The notes under the pieces were generated by a model, which was not told where the DNA came from, did not search any database, and saw only the letters and a list, made by a program, of their open reading frames with translations. DNA of 64,000 nt, from assembly GCA_021432635.1 (NCBI GenBank), contig MU270099.1:4693-68692 (forward strand), in the 5' to 3' direction. Numbering within the stretch: position 1 is the stretch's first letter; each line of letters starts with the position of its first letter. This stretch comes from Thozetella sp. PMI_491. Lineage: Eukaryota > Ascomycota > Sordariomycetes > Chaetosphaeriales > Chaetosphaeriaceae. A program made the position numbers and the translations under genes. Positions 45,950 to 56,614 of this stretch are shown here, in pieces.

Positions 45950-48087
45950 TCAAACGTGTTGGCCGTCACCTAATCGGCGTTGATGTTCAGACGTCTCCAC
46001 CTGTGTATCATCATTCTTCAGTGCCTCGTCTTTAACATTTGACCCAAACCCATCGATTTCGGTCACCACTTTGTCTCCAAAGGCAGCGGCAATTTCTTCA
46101 AGAGTTTTGAGTCGAGTCTCACTATCAAAATATACTGTTAGAGGAGGTATCATGACGTCCAAAATGGAATGACGTACGGGAAGTAGAGGTAAGCGACTAC
46201 CAAGAAGAACAAGGTGCAGCTGACAAAGACGTAATAATAGTTTTCCTGAATATTGGCAAATGCGCTGGGGCCTGCCTCGGTGACTTTTATATCCACGTTA
46301 GCATATGGAAGTTGATTATGTGTTTCGGCGGGGAGGCTTAAACCTACTACCAACGTTGACAACAAAGTGGGTTAAAGTAGCAACACCCATGATCTTGCTG
46401 CGCAATTCGACAGGAAGGACCTCGGCAGCATACAGCCAGGGCGTGCTGCCGAGCATGCTATCTATTTGGCTTGTCAGCTGATAAACTTAGGTAGATGGGA
46501 ATGCTGCGGTCTTAGTGCCCCACGTACAATAGACAAGGCAGAAGAGATAGATGCCCAGTAGAGCAAACCCTTTTCCGGTGCTGTTGGTCGTGTTCTGGAA
46601 AACTCGTTGCATGACGGCTGCGTAAATCTCAACCAGAACAACACCAGCCAGTCCGGCGATAATCATCCTAGGAGTAGTGGAGTTAGTACCAAGATGCAAC
46701 GGAGATGATTGCAAGCAAATATATCACTTACTTTCGGCGGCCCCATTGATCCGTTAGCCACTTGGTTGCGATGAAGTTCGACACAAAAGAAATCGTTCCG
46801 TAGACAGCAGCCAATGCAAGGATCGTAGTCGAGTTCATCCCGAGAGATTTGTACAGTATGGCTAGAAATAAAGTCAGCATCCTGCAATCCGGGTTACGAT
46901 TCTGAAAAAGTACTTTGGAAATACTAGTAAGACGTCATATTAGCTTTGATACTCTCTGTGGCGGATATTAAAACAATACGCACCTGAATCACATTCACTC
47001 CAGTGAGACTCGTCATCGTCTGTACCGCAATGCACCTATTCGAGGTTAGCGTCGTCGAGCAGTCCATGCTCCTGCTTTCTTGGTTCACTGACACAAGAGC
47101 CCGATGACGATACAGCTTGAAAGCCTCCGAGTATGTCTTAACTTCTCGTTCCATCTCGTATTCGATCTGGGCTCTCATAAAGTCGAATTCTTCCTGTACT
47201 TCATTCGATTGGAGATCCCTTCGGATCTTCATGAAATTCGTGCGAGCGTCCTCGATCTTTCCCGCACGAATCAGCATGCGAGGCGAGTCTGGCATAAATG
47301 TCGCTAATCCGATGGACATAATGATACCCCAGGGAATCTGAATGCCGAGTGGTAGACGCCACTGGAGTGGTCCGTACGGGGCGAACCCGCAAGCGAAGCC
47401 AACCCAGTTGGACGCCATGATTCCGAATGTGATGCCGCAGCCCGAAATACCCCCGATAAACCCGCGGTTATGCGGTGGTGAGATCTCGATGAGATAGATG
47501 GGTACAGTCGATACCATTCCCCTTGTTATCATTAGAGCAGATGTATGAGAGCGGCTGTGGAAGGCGTTGACTTACCCGACGGCGCATCCCGCCAATGCTC
47601 GGCCGGCAAGAAACATGCCAACACTGACAGATGCAGTCTGGATCACACTTCCGACTGTTACGAGCAAACACATGAGCTGCATGAACCAAATCCGGCCGAG
47701 CTTGTCCGCAATCAGGGTTTGCAGTATAGAGCCCATGGCTTCTCCGGCAATGTAAACCGCGACGACCTGTGCCAAAGTAAAGTTAAGCGAAATCCCCTAT
47801 CTCCACACTATGGTTACTAACAGCACCGGTGAGCTCATTAGATGGATGGCCCATGTAGTCAATCCAGCTTTGATGCGAAATAGCTTTTACTTGCGTTAGC
47901 TTCGGTATCGTTAGATATGCAGAGGAGCGAGTCGTACTCGTGGTGGCAATGCCAGTGTCAAACCCCTGTTCACAACGCAGCGGCGTCAGCAACGAGGCTA
48001 TAAACTTTAGTGTTGCTAACTTACGAAGAGGAACGTGCCAATGCCTGCGAAGCAGGCTATGCTCAGAGTATACAAAGAACCCCTCAT
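45950..48087 (-). CDS. MFS sugar transporter
   Basis: A hexose-transporter-family carrier of about 510 residues in roughly eight exons. The start MRGSLYTLSIACFAGIGTFL at 48087 joins to GFDTGIATT, the usual first-helix end. Then come SPSNELTGAV-type loop sequence, GEAMGSILQTLIADKLGRIW, the loop GRALAGCAVG, PIYLIEISPPHNRGFIGG, GFACGF, PDSPRMLIRAGKIEDA, TMTSLTGVNVIQ, WLTDQWGRRK, a helix with GIYLFCLVYC and AAEVLPVELRSKIMG. The last intron joins LYFP to ETRLKTLEEIAAAFGD, restoring the PETxxxTLEEI signature. It ends at 45950. The lactose/xylose-permease-like clade and its position next to a GH54 enzyme suggest it imports arabinose or a related plant sugar; this is inferred. Confidence 0.85.
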
Positions 48088-49513
48088 GTTGAGAGCCGAG
48101 GCGATATATGAAGATGCGTATCGCAGAGGTGAGGGAGAAGGTGCTCTTGATCTGCGTTATGCTTCTCGTAGGCTGGAAGCCGAAGAAATCACAGAAGATG
48201 CCAGCGCCCCGTTAACACAAAGATCATGCGTCCGAACTCTTATACTGCTGCACGGCAAGGTACTGCCGATCACTACCCCCTCCCCCCCAGGAATACCTCC
48301 CCGTACCCCAACTATCCCACGGAGGAAGCTAGCTATTCTCGATAGCTCGGACGTGGAGAATGCGGAGAGAATGCAACTGTCATACTGCGTCAGCACATGG
48401 GAGCGTTGCTTGGCAGAATATTATTACCATCCTTGCAAGCTCCCAGGTAGGAAAGAGTCCGCCGTGATTCTCTTCTCTAAATACAAAATTCTGCCAATTC
48501 TCTTGGCTTTGAGTGACAGTGAATACACAGGGCGTCTTGAGATTTTGGGGCTAGGAGAGAGTAAGGGTCGCTGCTGAGCTCGCGCTTGGGATGCTAGTCA
48601 GCCACCACCAGAAGCCTATGACGTGGATACTGCATTAGGTACTCAGGCCTGCGCCTGATTTTGAGAATGTGGGAAATATGACATGGCATAGAATCTACTA
48701 CAATCGCGAGACGCAAGAAGGAAGCTAGTATTTGCGGTTCACAAAGCACGTGTGTGAGGTTGGGATGAAAGCTTTTGGGTCTGTTGGTCATATGGTAATA
48801 CGGTTTGTGGTGGAAATCTCCAGGAGTGTTTCTCTTAGATGTCATCAAGAACGATTTCGTAGCAAGCCAAGCCGCTGAAGACGCCTCAACGCGACAAAAC
48901 ACGCTGGTTACAGGGGGTCACGCCGGCGTACCAAGGCGAAGGCGATGGTTGCACGGACGCACGCACAGGCAAGGACTATGGAGGTGGTGTCGGATACGCT
49001 AAAGTACAGAATCGAACCGAGCGCTGGCTGGCATCGGATCGCCTTGTCGAGATGGGGTTAAGCGCTCCCGATGGGCGTTGATCTCCCTCCTTGGCCACCT
49101 GGCCTCCAGCTGCAGCCGTTCGGAAGCGGTCATGTGCTGCTGAGCATGAGCCTGGCTTCCGCCTCCGTATTCCCGGGGTTAAGGCCGAGCGAGGAGGTGG
49201 AGCTGCCCATTGCTAACCCCACATTTGGAGATGCTTGCGGGGAGAACCCGGAGAAGAAAAACTGGAGGCCCCTTTTAAAAAAATTGGAGAAGGCTTTGTT
49301 TCCCCGTGGGTGATGTCCGCTGTGGCCCCCACTGGCGACCACCGACGGCCACTACAGACAAGCAAAATAGTGGATAACTAGCGCTGAAGCTCCGCCTAAT
49401 TATCCGACTACGGCCTGAGCTCTTACAGAGTTACTTCATCGCATGTGCCTAATACATCGCGTCTCTTGCGCCGTGTCCATTCGACTTGGGACGCAGAACA
49501 AGTCCGCTCCACC
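48088..49513. other. Intergenic between sugar transporter and dehydrogenase
   Basis: A 1.4 kb divergent gap. A plus-strand frame at 48035-48577 (180 codons) overlaps the start of the transporter and lacks family features; it is probably chance. The remainder shows nothing. Confidence 0.4.
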
Positions 49514-50449
49514 ATGAAGCTTCTTTACCCTACCTCAATAGATCTTGACTTTGAGAGCCTCAAGGGCTTTTCTGTCACTCTCCAGCCCTACGATGTAAAG
49601 AAGCTCATCCCAGAGGAACACATTGACGCCGAAATAATCATTACCTGGATCAATAGCACCGAAAATCTCAGAGATGCTGCAGGGCGGATGAAAAATCTCC
49701 GGTGGATCCAGGCCCTTGCAGCCGGTCCCAACGATGTCCTCGAGGCCGGTTTCGACAAGTCCCGGATCACCATCACCACCGGCTCCGGCCTCCACGACGA
49801 CACCGTCGCCGAGCATACACTAGGCCTGCTCCTCGGAGCCGCCCGGAAGTTCTACGAGATGCGGGACTTCCAGCTGCGGTCCGAGTGGCCCGGGCATTTG
49901 GGCGGTGCTTATCCTCCCGGCAACTTTACTACCCTGCGCCGTGCTCGTGTGCTCATCTGGGGCTTCGGGGGCATTGCGAAGACGCTTAGTCCGCACCTAG
50001 TTGCTCTGGGAGCTCACGTGCGCGGTGTTGCTCGAAGTCCCGGCGTGCGCCAGGGCATCGAGATTTTCGGCGAAGACAAACTCCCCGAGCTTCTCGCTGA
50101 GACAGATGCGCTTGTCATGATCCTCCCGGGATCTGATGAAACACACAACGCCCTGAATTCCGAACGGCTCAAAATGCTTCCAAATCATGCATGGGTCATC
50201 AATGTTGGGCGGGGAGTCTCGGTCGATGAAGATGCGCTGGTGGATGCTCTAGAAAAGGGGGATATTGGGGGTGCTGCCCTGGACGTCTTCAAGGCAGAGC
50301 CCCTTCCTCAGTCCAGTCGCTTGTGGACGGCGCCAAACCTGGTAATCTCACCTCATGCGGCTGGGGGGAGACCTGAAGGCTGTATTGAACTGATTGCCGA
50401 CAACCTAAGGCACTTCCTAGCAGACCGGCCTCTCAAGAACATCATCTGA
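49514..50449 (+). CDS. D-isomer-specific 2-hydroxyacid dehydrogenase
   Basis: A soluble NAD(P)-dependent enzyme of 311 residues that reduces 2-ketoacids to D-2-hydroxyacids or the reverse. It is a single exon. The ATG at 49514 has a good CACCATG context; an upstream frame extension has only a GTG start. The N-part has ITWINSTENL and MKNLRWIQALAAGPNDVLEA. The nucleotide-binding motif is WGFGGIAKTLSPHLVALGAH (GxGxxA rather than GxGxxG). Catalytic residues are Arg in INVGRGVSVDE, Glu in VFKAEPLPQSS and His in SPHAAGG. It ends LKNII at 50449. It is intact. The replacement of the third glycine by alanine occurs in related fungal members, so I do not read it as damage. Confidence 0.88.
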   Translation: MKLLYPTSIDLDFESLKGFSVTLQPYDVKKLIPEEHIDAEIIITWINSTENLRDAAGRMKNLRWIQALAAGPNDVLEAGFDKSRITITTGSGLHDDTVAEHTLGLLLGAARKFYEMRDFQLRSEWPGHLGGAYPPGNFTTLRRARVLIWGFGGIAKTLSPHLVALGAHVRGVARSPGVRQGIEIFGEDKLPELLAETDALVMILPGSDETHNALNSERLKMLPNHAWVINVGRGVSVDEDALVDALEKGDIGGAALDVFKAEPLPQSSRLWTAPNLVISPHAAGGRPEGCIELIADNLRHFLADRPLKNII

Positions 50450-52094
50450 ATATGGGTCAATACCACTCTTCCTCTAAGCCCCAAGCTGAAATAATAATAT
50501 GACTACATTTTCTCCACCAGACCGGCGCCTCGGATATGAGACCCCGAGGTACCATCCAATAGACATCTACTATACTACAAGAGCCTGCCGAACAACCATA
50601 CCTAGTGCAAATAGTGAAAACCGGCACGTTCACACTCGTCGCATCAGCGAGGGCCCACATGATCCATGAGGCGCGAGAATGCCGTGACCGACGGGAATCC
50701 GCGCCCCCTTCTTCAGGAAGCCTCCTTGTGCTGTGCCGAGACTATCTCGCTACGCCGTCCCGACCCGACGCCACGGTACGCACTCTCTTTCCAGCTCTAG
50801 TCTTCTCTTCTCCAACTATGTCCCCCTTTCTCCGACTCTGTGGGATACCATGTACGCGATCGGGAAGCCACGGTTACCTCGAGGGATCGGCCCCGAAAAT
50901 ATCCCCATCATGGTACCAATCCGCCTTCACGTCACCGGGAATGAGAATAATTCCTATACGGAGTCTATATCAAGAGTCAATTAGTTCCGAACTGCGAGGA
51001 TTACGTGGCGTAATAGAAGGGCGAAAGTGAGGAGATGCTAGCTTGTACTCCTGTATTGTATGTATGAGCCAGAATGCGATACTTGTCCTAACCGCCAACT
51101 CTTCTAATAGCGAAGTGCAAAGACTTAGAGGTATCGATATCCTAACTTGTGATGATGTCAGCTATAGAAGACGGTCAGTTTCTGCGCGGCGCGTGGCTGG
51201 CCTCCGAGGTTAGCCGTGCGCCCGAGGCGACAGAGAAGCTACTCGCTTTCTACAGGGCTAAGTACTATCACATGAGGATAGATTAGCTGCACGAGAAGCG
51301 ACGCGAGGAACGCTCAGCCCAGCAGTCTCGAGCTGTGATAGCTTCGTTTTAGTTGCCAAGAGCTATTGACAACGGGCCGCCACCAGCGGGCGGTCTGGCC
51401 TGCTGCGCATAACCACATGCCTCTGCTCCAATTTCCAGGGCCATTAAAACTAGCAAGGGACTGCCGATCGCCAAAGTAGCCGAGCCGAGCGGCACCTTTG
51501 TGCAACTAGGAGCGCCATGGCGCTCTGGACTAGAGAGTACCGGGGGATCCAGGCAGTTCTGTCACCCCAGCCAGCCCAAATTTCCCGCCAGGTCCACTCT
51601 ACATTGGCACCCAGATGACATGCGCACGAAGTGCAAGGTGCCTCTTGGCCTCGGCTAACGATACCATTGGACAGACGGGTCTGGGCCGGCTATGGTGACA
51701 AAGGAGCTACGCGGAGATGCGGAGAGGCGTGTGGCCTCCACAATTCAAGTTTTTGCACTCCACATCCTCCTCCCCGCAATCCCTTGTGAGACTTGCCAGG
51801 CCCTTAGCCTGGGGCCTAGCCTACCCCGAGATTCCAGGAATCTTAGTCTCGGTCGCATACGCTTCAGTCCAGCCTCTGCAGGTGTATTAGCAAGCGTCGT
51901 TTGCGATCTACTTAACCACCCGGGCTGTCGGATACGCTGGCAGGATTTCTACTTATACCTGACCACTATTTCCTTCTTCGGTCGAGAAACCATTGCATGG
52001 CATAGGCTGCTCTGGCGCTCATTCTTCAGCTGTTTCAGAAGGATTCTGGGTGTGCTTCCTCCCTCCAGCAACCACCAACAGACGATATTCCAAC
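50450..52094. other. Gene-poor stretch with a short relic
   Basis: No complete gene. The plus-strand frame 50805-50984 reads MYAIGKPRLPRGIGPENIPI, then MVPIRLHVTGNENNSYTES, protein-like but unassigned. At 51152-51286 another short frame reads EVSRAPEATEKLLAFYRAKY and continues in frame after a TAG as LHEKRREERSAQQ. Both may be remnants of host genes. The rest shows nothing. Confidence 0.35.
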
Positions 52095-53792
52095 ATGGCT
52101 ACGATGCCGCCCTCCGACCCCGAGGTCGTGAAGCACGAGGCCAACCCCGTGCATGAGGAACTCTCGGACGAAAAGACCGCCCCGCTGAGCACCGTTCCCA
52201 AGCCGGAAAGCATTGCCTCTATGACCGATGAGGAACTGCGGCAGCTAGAGGTCAGCATGGTGCGCAAGCTCGACTTCGTCATCATGCCCATCATGGGAAT
52301 CCTCTACATCCTCAACTACGTCGACCGATCCGCGCTCGCCGCCGCCAAGGTCTACGGAATCATGGGTGACCTGAATATGTCGACAAACGACTTCGCCACG
52401 GCTATTTCGATCTTGTTTGTCGGTTATCTACCGTTCCAGATCCCGTCTAATCTCATTATGACCCGAATCCCGCGCCCCGGACTTTATATCTGCAGCGCTG
52501 CCGCCATCTGGGGTACTGTGAGCGCCACGACGGCCGCAGCCCAGTCCTATTCCGGTCTGCTCGCCATTCGCGTCTTCCTCGGCGTCACTGAAGCCGTCTT
52601 CTTCCCTGGCGTGCTCTACTTCCTGAGCGCCTGGTATACGAAGACCGAGCTTGGCAAGCGGGTGGCGGCCCTTTTTATGTTCCAGATGCTGGGAAGCGCC
52701 TTTGGTGGCTTTGTCGCTGCTGCCTGTCTCACCCTCGACGGCCGGTACGGAATTGCAGGTTGGCGCTGGCTCTTCATCGTCGAGGGCGTTGTCACTGTTG
52801 GCTGCGGTATCCTCTTCGCCATGGTCATGCCTGAGTATCCGCACAACGCGCGTCTGCTCAAGCCCATCGAGCGCGACTTTGCCGTGTGGCGCCTCGAGAT
52901 GGAGGCAGGCGCCGGTGAGGCCCACGAGGATACTAGCACTTGGCAAGGATTTAAGCTCGCCATGACCGACTTCAAGATCTGGACCCTGGTGTGGTGTGGC
53001 ATGCTTGGCCAGGCCATGGGCACAATCGTCAACTTCTTCCCGTGAGTATTATAGCAATGAAAGTGGACAAAAGGACTGTGCTGACCCTATTTGGTAGCTC
53101 TATCGTCTCGACCCTTGGCTACAACTCGACCGAGACCCTTCTTTTGACGGCCCCTCCTTACGTCCTAGCTGCGATTGTGTTTTACATTATCTCGTACATT
53201 AGCGACGTTAGTTCTCCCCGCGCCTCTAGATGTATTGATATGTGACAGCTAACCTGAACATATTCAGCGGAAAACGACCATGTATCCGATTATTATGAGC
53301 TGCCTCGCGGTTGCAGTCCTCGCCTATGTTATTGCGCTGTCGACACTAAACACAGGCGCTCGCTATTTTGCCATGATGCTCATGCCCTCAGTCTGCTGTA
53401 AGTCTGCAGCTGTATTCACCCCTTCTCCCACACAGAGAGCTAATAAACCAATGACAGCCGGTCCTCAGATTATGCTCTACAAGACTTTGCACCTTCACAT
53501 GGCACGGCCTTTCCCCAAGCGTGCCGCAGGCGTAGCCATGATTAACGCCATCGGTGGCCTTTCCAATGTCTGGGGCAGTTACCTTTACTACAGCCCTCCT
53601 CACTATTACGCTGCATTTGGTACTCTTCTCGGCTGCGTTGCTGCTTTCGCCATCTCCATCACTCTGTACACATGGCACGTGAGGAAGTTGAACAAGCTAC
53701 TTGCCGGAACACCCGAGCAGCAACGACAGGCCATGAAGAGCGGAGTCACACAACAACAGGTCGAACTGGGCTGGCGATATGTGGGCTACTAG
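52095..53792 (+). CDS. MFS anion:cation symporter, Dal5/Tna1-like (second)
   Basis: A twelve-span ACS-family carrier of about 500 residues. The start MATMPPSDPEVVKHEANPV is followed by an acidic tail and VRKLDFVIMPIMGILYILNY VDRSALAAAKVYG. Signature phrases are GYLPFQIPSNLIMTRI, VFLGVTEAVFFPGVLYFLSA, YTKTELGKRVAALFMFQMLG, GWRWLFIVEGVVTVGCG and MPEYPHNARLLKPIERDFAV. The C-half crosses three introns (after VNFFP, YISD and SVC) to PQIMLYKTLHLHMARPFPKR, NAIGGLSNVWGSYLYY and the stop at 53792. It appears intact. Known relatives move nicotinate, allantoate, pantothenate or tartrate-like anions; the neighbouring 2-hydroxyacid dehydrogenase makes a small organic acid a reasonable guess, no more. Confidence 0.87.
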
Positions 53793-54455
53793 ACAAATTA
53801 GTCGCCGGAAGAACCGACTTCGGCTATAAAGGGCTAGGTAGAAAGCCACATTAATTGCTCAGTAGGATAAGCAAAGTAGATACTGTTGAAGGTTGCCTAG
53901 GCACAATACATAAACAGTCATATAATCAAATCGCTAGTGCACATTCACTGTCTAAACTTCAACTTTCGTATCAAAATACTCAGAATAGCTGTAATCTCCC
54001 TACATCTAGATATCACGAGTTGGGAATATTTTGGGACGACTGTGTGTAAACGCGCGTCCCCTCTTGGTGGCTTAGGTATTTAATCTATCCTGGCCATATG
54101 TCTCAGCCGGCAAAGCTCGTGAAAGGATAATTTGGAGGTGATTATTTGGGGTTCTAACGTTGCTTTTGGGGGCCAACTTTGTGTGCTACTTGCTTATATT
54201 CTCTCATGGTCCAAGTTTTCCGCCTTGAGGAAAAAGTGACTTTCCATGGGTCATGCGTGAGTTCGTTGCACTGAGCTCCCCACAAAGGAGCAGGCTCCCA
54301 AGACTCAAGATACCAATACAGTTAATTTATCCGATTCAATCAATAAGTGATATTACGCGGAGACATTTTATAGTATAGAAGAGAAAGGGACATGTTCCAG
54401 CCCTTAGTTTATATACACTAATCTAACCATAACAAGCCATCTCGATGCAAGACAT
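53793..54455. other. Intergenic between convergent genes
   Basis: AT-rich 3' flanks of the MFS carrier and the dioxygenase. No gene is seen. Confidence 0.5.
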
Positions 54456-55779
54456 CTAGTATCCCTTGACAGTCTTGATATGCTGAATCTTTTCCCATAC
54501 CCAGGGGGTGAGAGTGGAGCTAAAGTTGTTGCTAAAAGTGATATCAAGATAGTTATAACCGTCATCAGGTACCCATTTTACCGCAATCTTGGACTGCCCA
54601 TACTCCTCCAGGGCTTCAACGGTAGGCTTAAGGGACTCGGGCAGTGGGGTGACGACACCATTCTTGTACCACCTAAGTAGCGCGTCAGCAACAAAGAACG
54701 ATTTTTAACCCTGGAAAAGTTCACTTTCCAACATCCAGGAAAGCAGCGGAGGACTTACGCAGCGTAGTAGACGATCGCAAGCATGATGCGCACATCGTTG
54801 GTGGGGTTCGGCATTCCAGCGTGCCTACGGATTCGCGTCAGCTACACAAAGCCGGCCGGCATTGTTTCTATCGGTACTCACCAAAGCCTCAAGTCTCGGA
54901 GGACAATAGAACCCTTCTTGATGCGGGGGTAGATGGGCGGGCGGACCTTGCGTCTCTCCTCGAGCTTGTTCTCTGCGATCATGGGCTCGCCGAGCTCGCG
55001 GTGGTCGTTGATATTCGTGTTCTGGGTGCCGAGCCACAGCTCAGTCGAGCCGTTCTCGGGTCCAACATCTACCAGGCAGGTGTTGAAAGCTATCGCAAAT
55101 GGGTGCTCGGGGTGTTCGAAACGGATATCAGCGTGCACCATTTGGCGCTCGTCTGTAGCAAGAAGTGTGTTGGATCGAATAAAATGCACCTCCGGCTTGG
55201 GACCTAGGATATTTGATACGATGCGTGCACCGTGCTTGTTGGCATAAACCTCAGGAAAAAGCCACTCTGCGAAGAAAGATATCTAGTTAGTCTAAGTGAC
55301 TCGAGAGACAACGTATCCTCCTAGGCGGAAGCTCACCCTTCTCAAGTGGTGGTACCTGTGAAAGGTTACCACCGGCAGCAGCACCTTTCGTAGCTGCGTT
55401 AACGTTCAGATGGCTGCGAGAAGATATCAGGTTACCAATTCCAAGGAATTCTGAGATGGGCGTCTGCAGCCGCGGAGAGGTTGTCCCTCGAGATCTCTCA
55501 TATAGGTGTCATCGATCTTTGACAACCGTAAACACTGACTTACTTGAAATGGACCTTCCCTTGACCAGCAAGGAGCTTTTCGGTATCCTTGAGCATCCTG
55601 TCATTGAGCTTATCGATAATGGCGACGTCAATAGCATTCTCAACTACCACCAAGCCGTCGGTGAAGAAGGCCTCGATAGCATCGTAGAGCTTCTTGTCGT
55701 CCATGACACCGCTATCACGCTCCTCATCTGTCAACAGGATGACCTTAGGCCCCTCCATGTTCGGTACTGATTGAGCCAT
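54456..55779 (-). CDS. PhyH-family Fe(II)/2-oxoglutarate dioxygenase
   Basis: A non-heme iron oxygenase of about 325 residues in five exons. The start MAQSVPNMEGPKVILLTDEE at 55779 continues to YDAIEAFFTDGLVVVENAID, the usual N-terminal helix. Later exons give HLNVNAATKGAAAGG, EWLFPEVYANKHGARIVSNI LGPKP, the iron motif HxD in MVHADIRFEHP, GPENGSTELWLGTQN, and the distal His in LRLWHAGMPNPTNDVRIML just past an intron. The Arg in NDVRIML binds 2-oxoglutarate in relatives. It ends THIKTVKGY-like QHIKTVKGY at 54456-54458. Fungal PhyH-like enzymes often hydroxylate or rearrange secondary metabolites. It is divergently paired with an SDR, so a two-step oxidation of one substrate is plausible. Confidence 0.87.
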
Positions 55780-56614
55780 ATTGATGTCAAATTGTACAGT
55801 TGTCGTAGGGCGCGGAGCAGGCGTGATGCTATGGAATGATTTGGTAGGTAGTCCCCAACCAGGATTCACTTTGAACTTTGTACTCGACTACACTCGGAAA
55901 AGAGGCGGATTCAGCGCAAGTTTGGCGATGATGTCGAACCACTCTTCGTCATATGGTCGAGTTGAACGTGCGATATCCGAAGCCTTCCTCCCCGCTGCTC
56001 CAGATTCCCCTTCCCCCGCGGTCCCCTCAAGACGGCGACTGCGGGGGCTGCCGATCGGCTACGCTAAGAATCCTGGTTGAGTGCCAAGGTAATAAATGCA
56101 GTGAATCTAGGCGTCTCCGATCCCTGAAACAGGTCGAGAAAGCCCGATCAAAGCCGAAGCGACAAAATCGTCGGCTACGCTAACACCATCTCGTCGTTTT
56201 AGTGTTTCCTCACCTCCGTAGTATTCGTGGAGGGGGCACTCGGCCCCGTCGCCCCTCACGCCCCTCTGCAGGACGCCAGGGGGGCCCCCGCTATGTTGGG
56301 GACGGCTCCAACTCTACCCCAAGCCGATCGCAACCCGGGGTGCCGATGGCGGGGCACCTGGCGAGCTCTTTGTTTCTTGGCTGGAAGCGCGCCCCCTCGG
56401 CCGCCAAGCCCTGCTAAGCTGACGGCCTCTCCGACTGCCTCCGGTCCGATCGCTATTCGTTTAGTCGTGCGGGTAACCTTGACCTCAGTATTCGGCCAAC
56501 TAACCCACTGAGATCACATAGCATATCCCTTCTAGCATAATAGCTGTTTTCTACCGAAGTTATACGACCCAATCCAGGAGTCTCTCAGCTTTGCAGCGAC
56601 ACCAAAAGAACACC
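55780..56614. promoter_or_regulatory. Shared promoter of dioxygenase and SDR
   Basis: An 835-base GC-rich gap between divergent starts. It carries an exact 13-base direct repeat, TCGGCTACGCTAA, at 56055-56067 and 56171-56183, a candidate regulator site because no coding explains it. Open frames at 56200-56510 are GC-driven and not convincing genes. Confidence 0.5.
56055..56183. repeat. 13-base direct repeat pair in shared promoter
   Basis: TCGGCTACGCTAA occurs exactly at 56055-56067 and 56171-56183, 116 bases apart. The CGG half-site within it is of the kind bound by zinc-cluster factors, but no inverted partner is seen. Confidence 0.6.

Noticed and set aside
48035-48577. 180-codon plus-strand open frame
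   Set aside because: It overlaps the first exon and promoter of the sugar transporter, has no start context, domain or signal, and looks like chance.
49970-50000. GxGxxA instead of GxGxxG in the 2-hydroxyacid dehydrogenase as damage
   Set aside because: Alanine at the third position is seen in related members and all catalytic residues are present.
50605-51030. 141-codon plus-strand open frame
   Set aside because: Composition is unlike a folded protein and a competing frame looks more protein-like; neither could be assigned.
56202-56511. Two overlapping plus-strand frames of 71-94 codons
   Set aside because: GC-rich sequence has few stops by chance; the region is the shared promoter of two solid genes.
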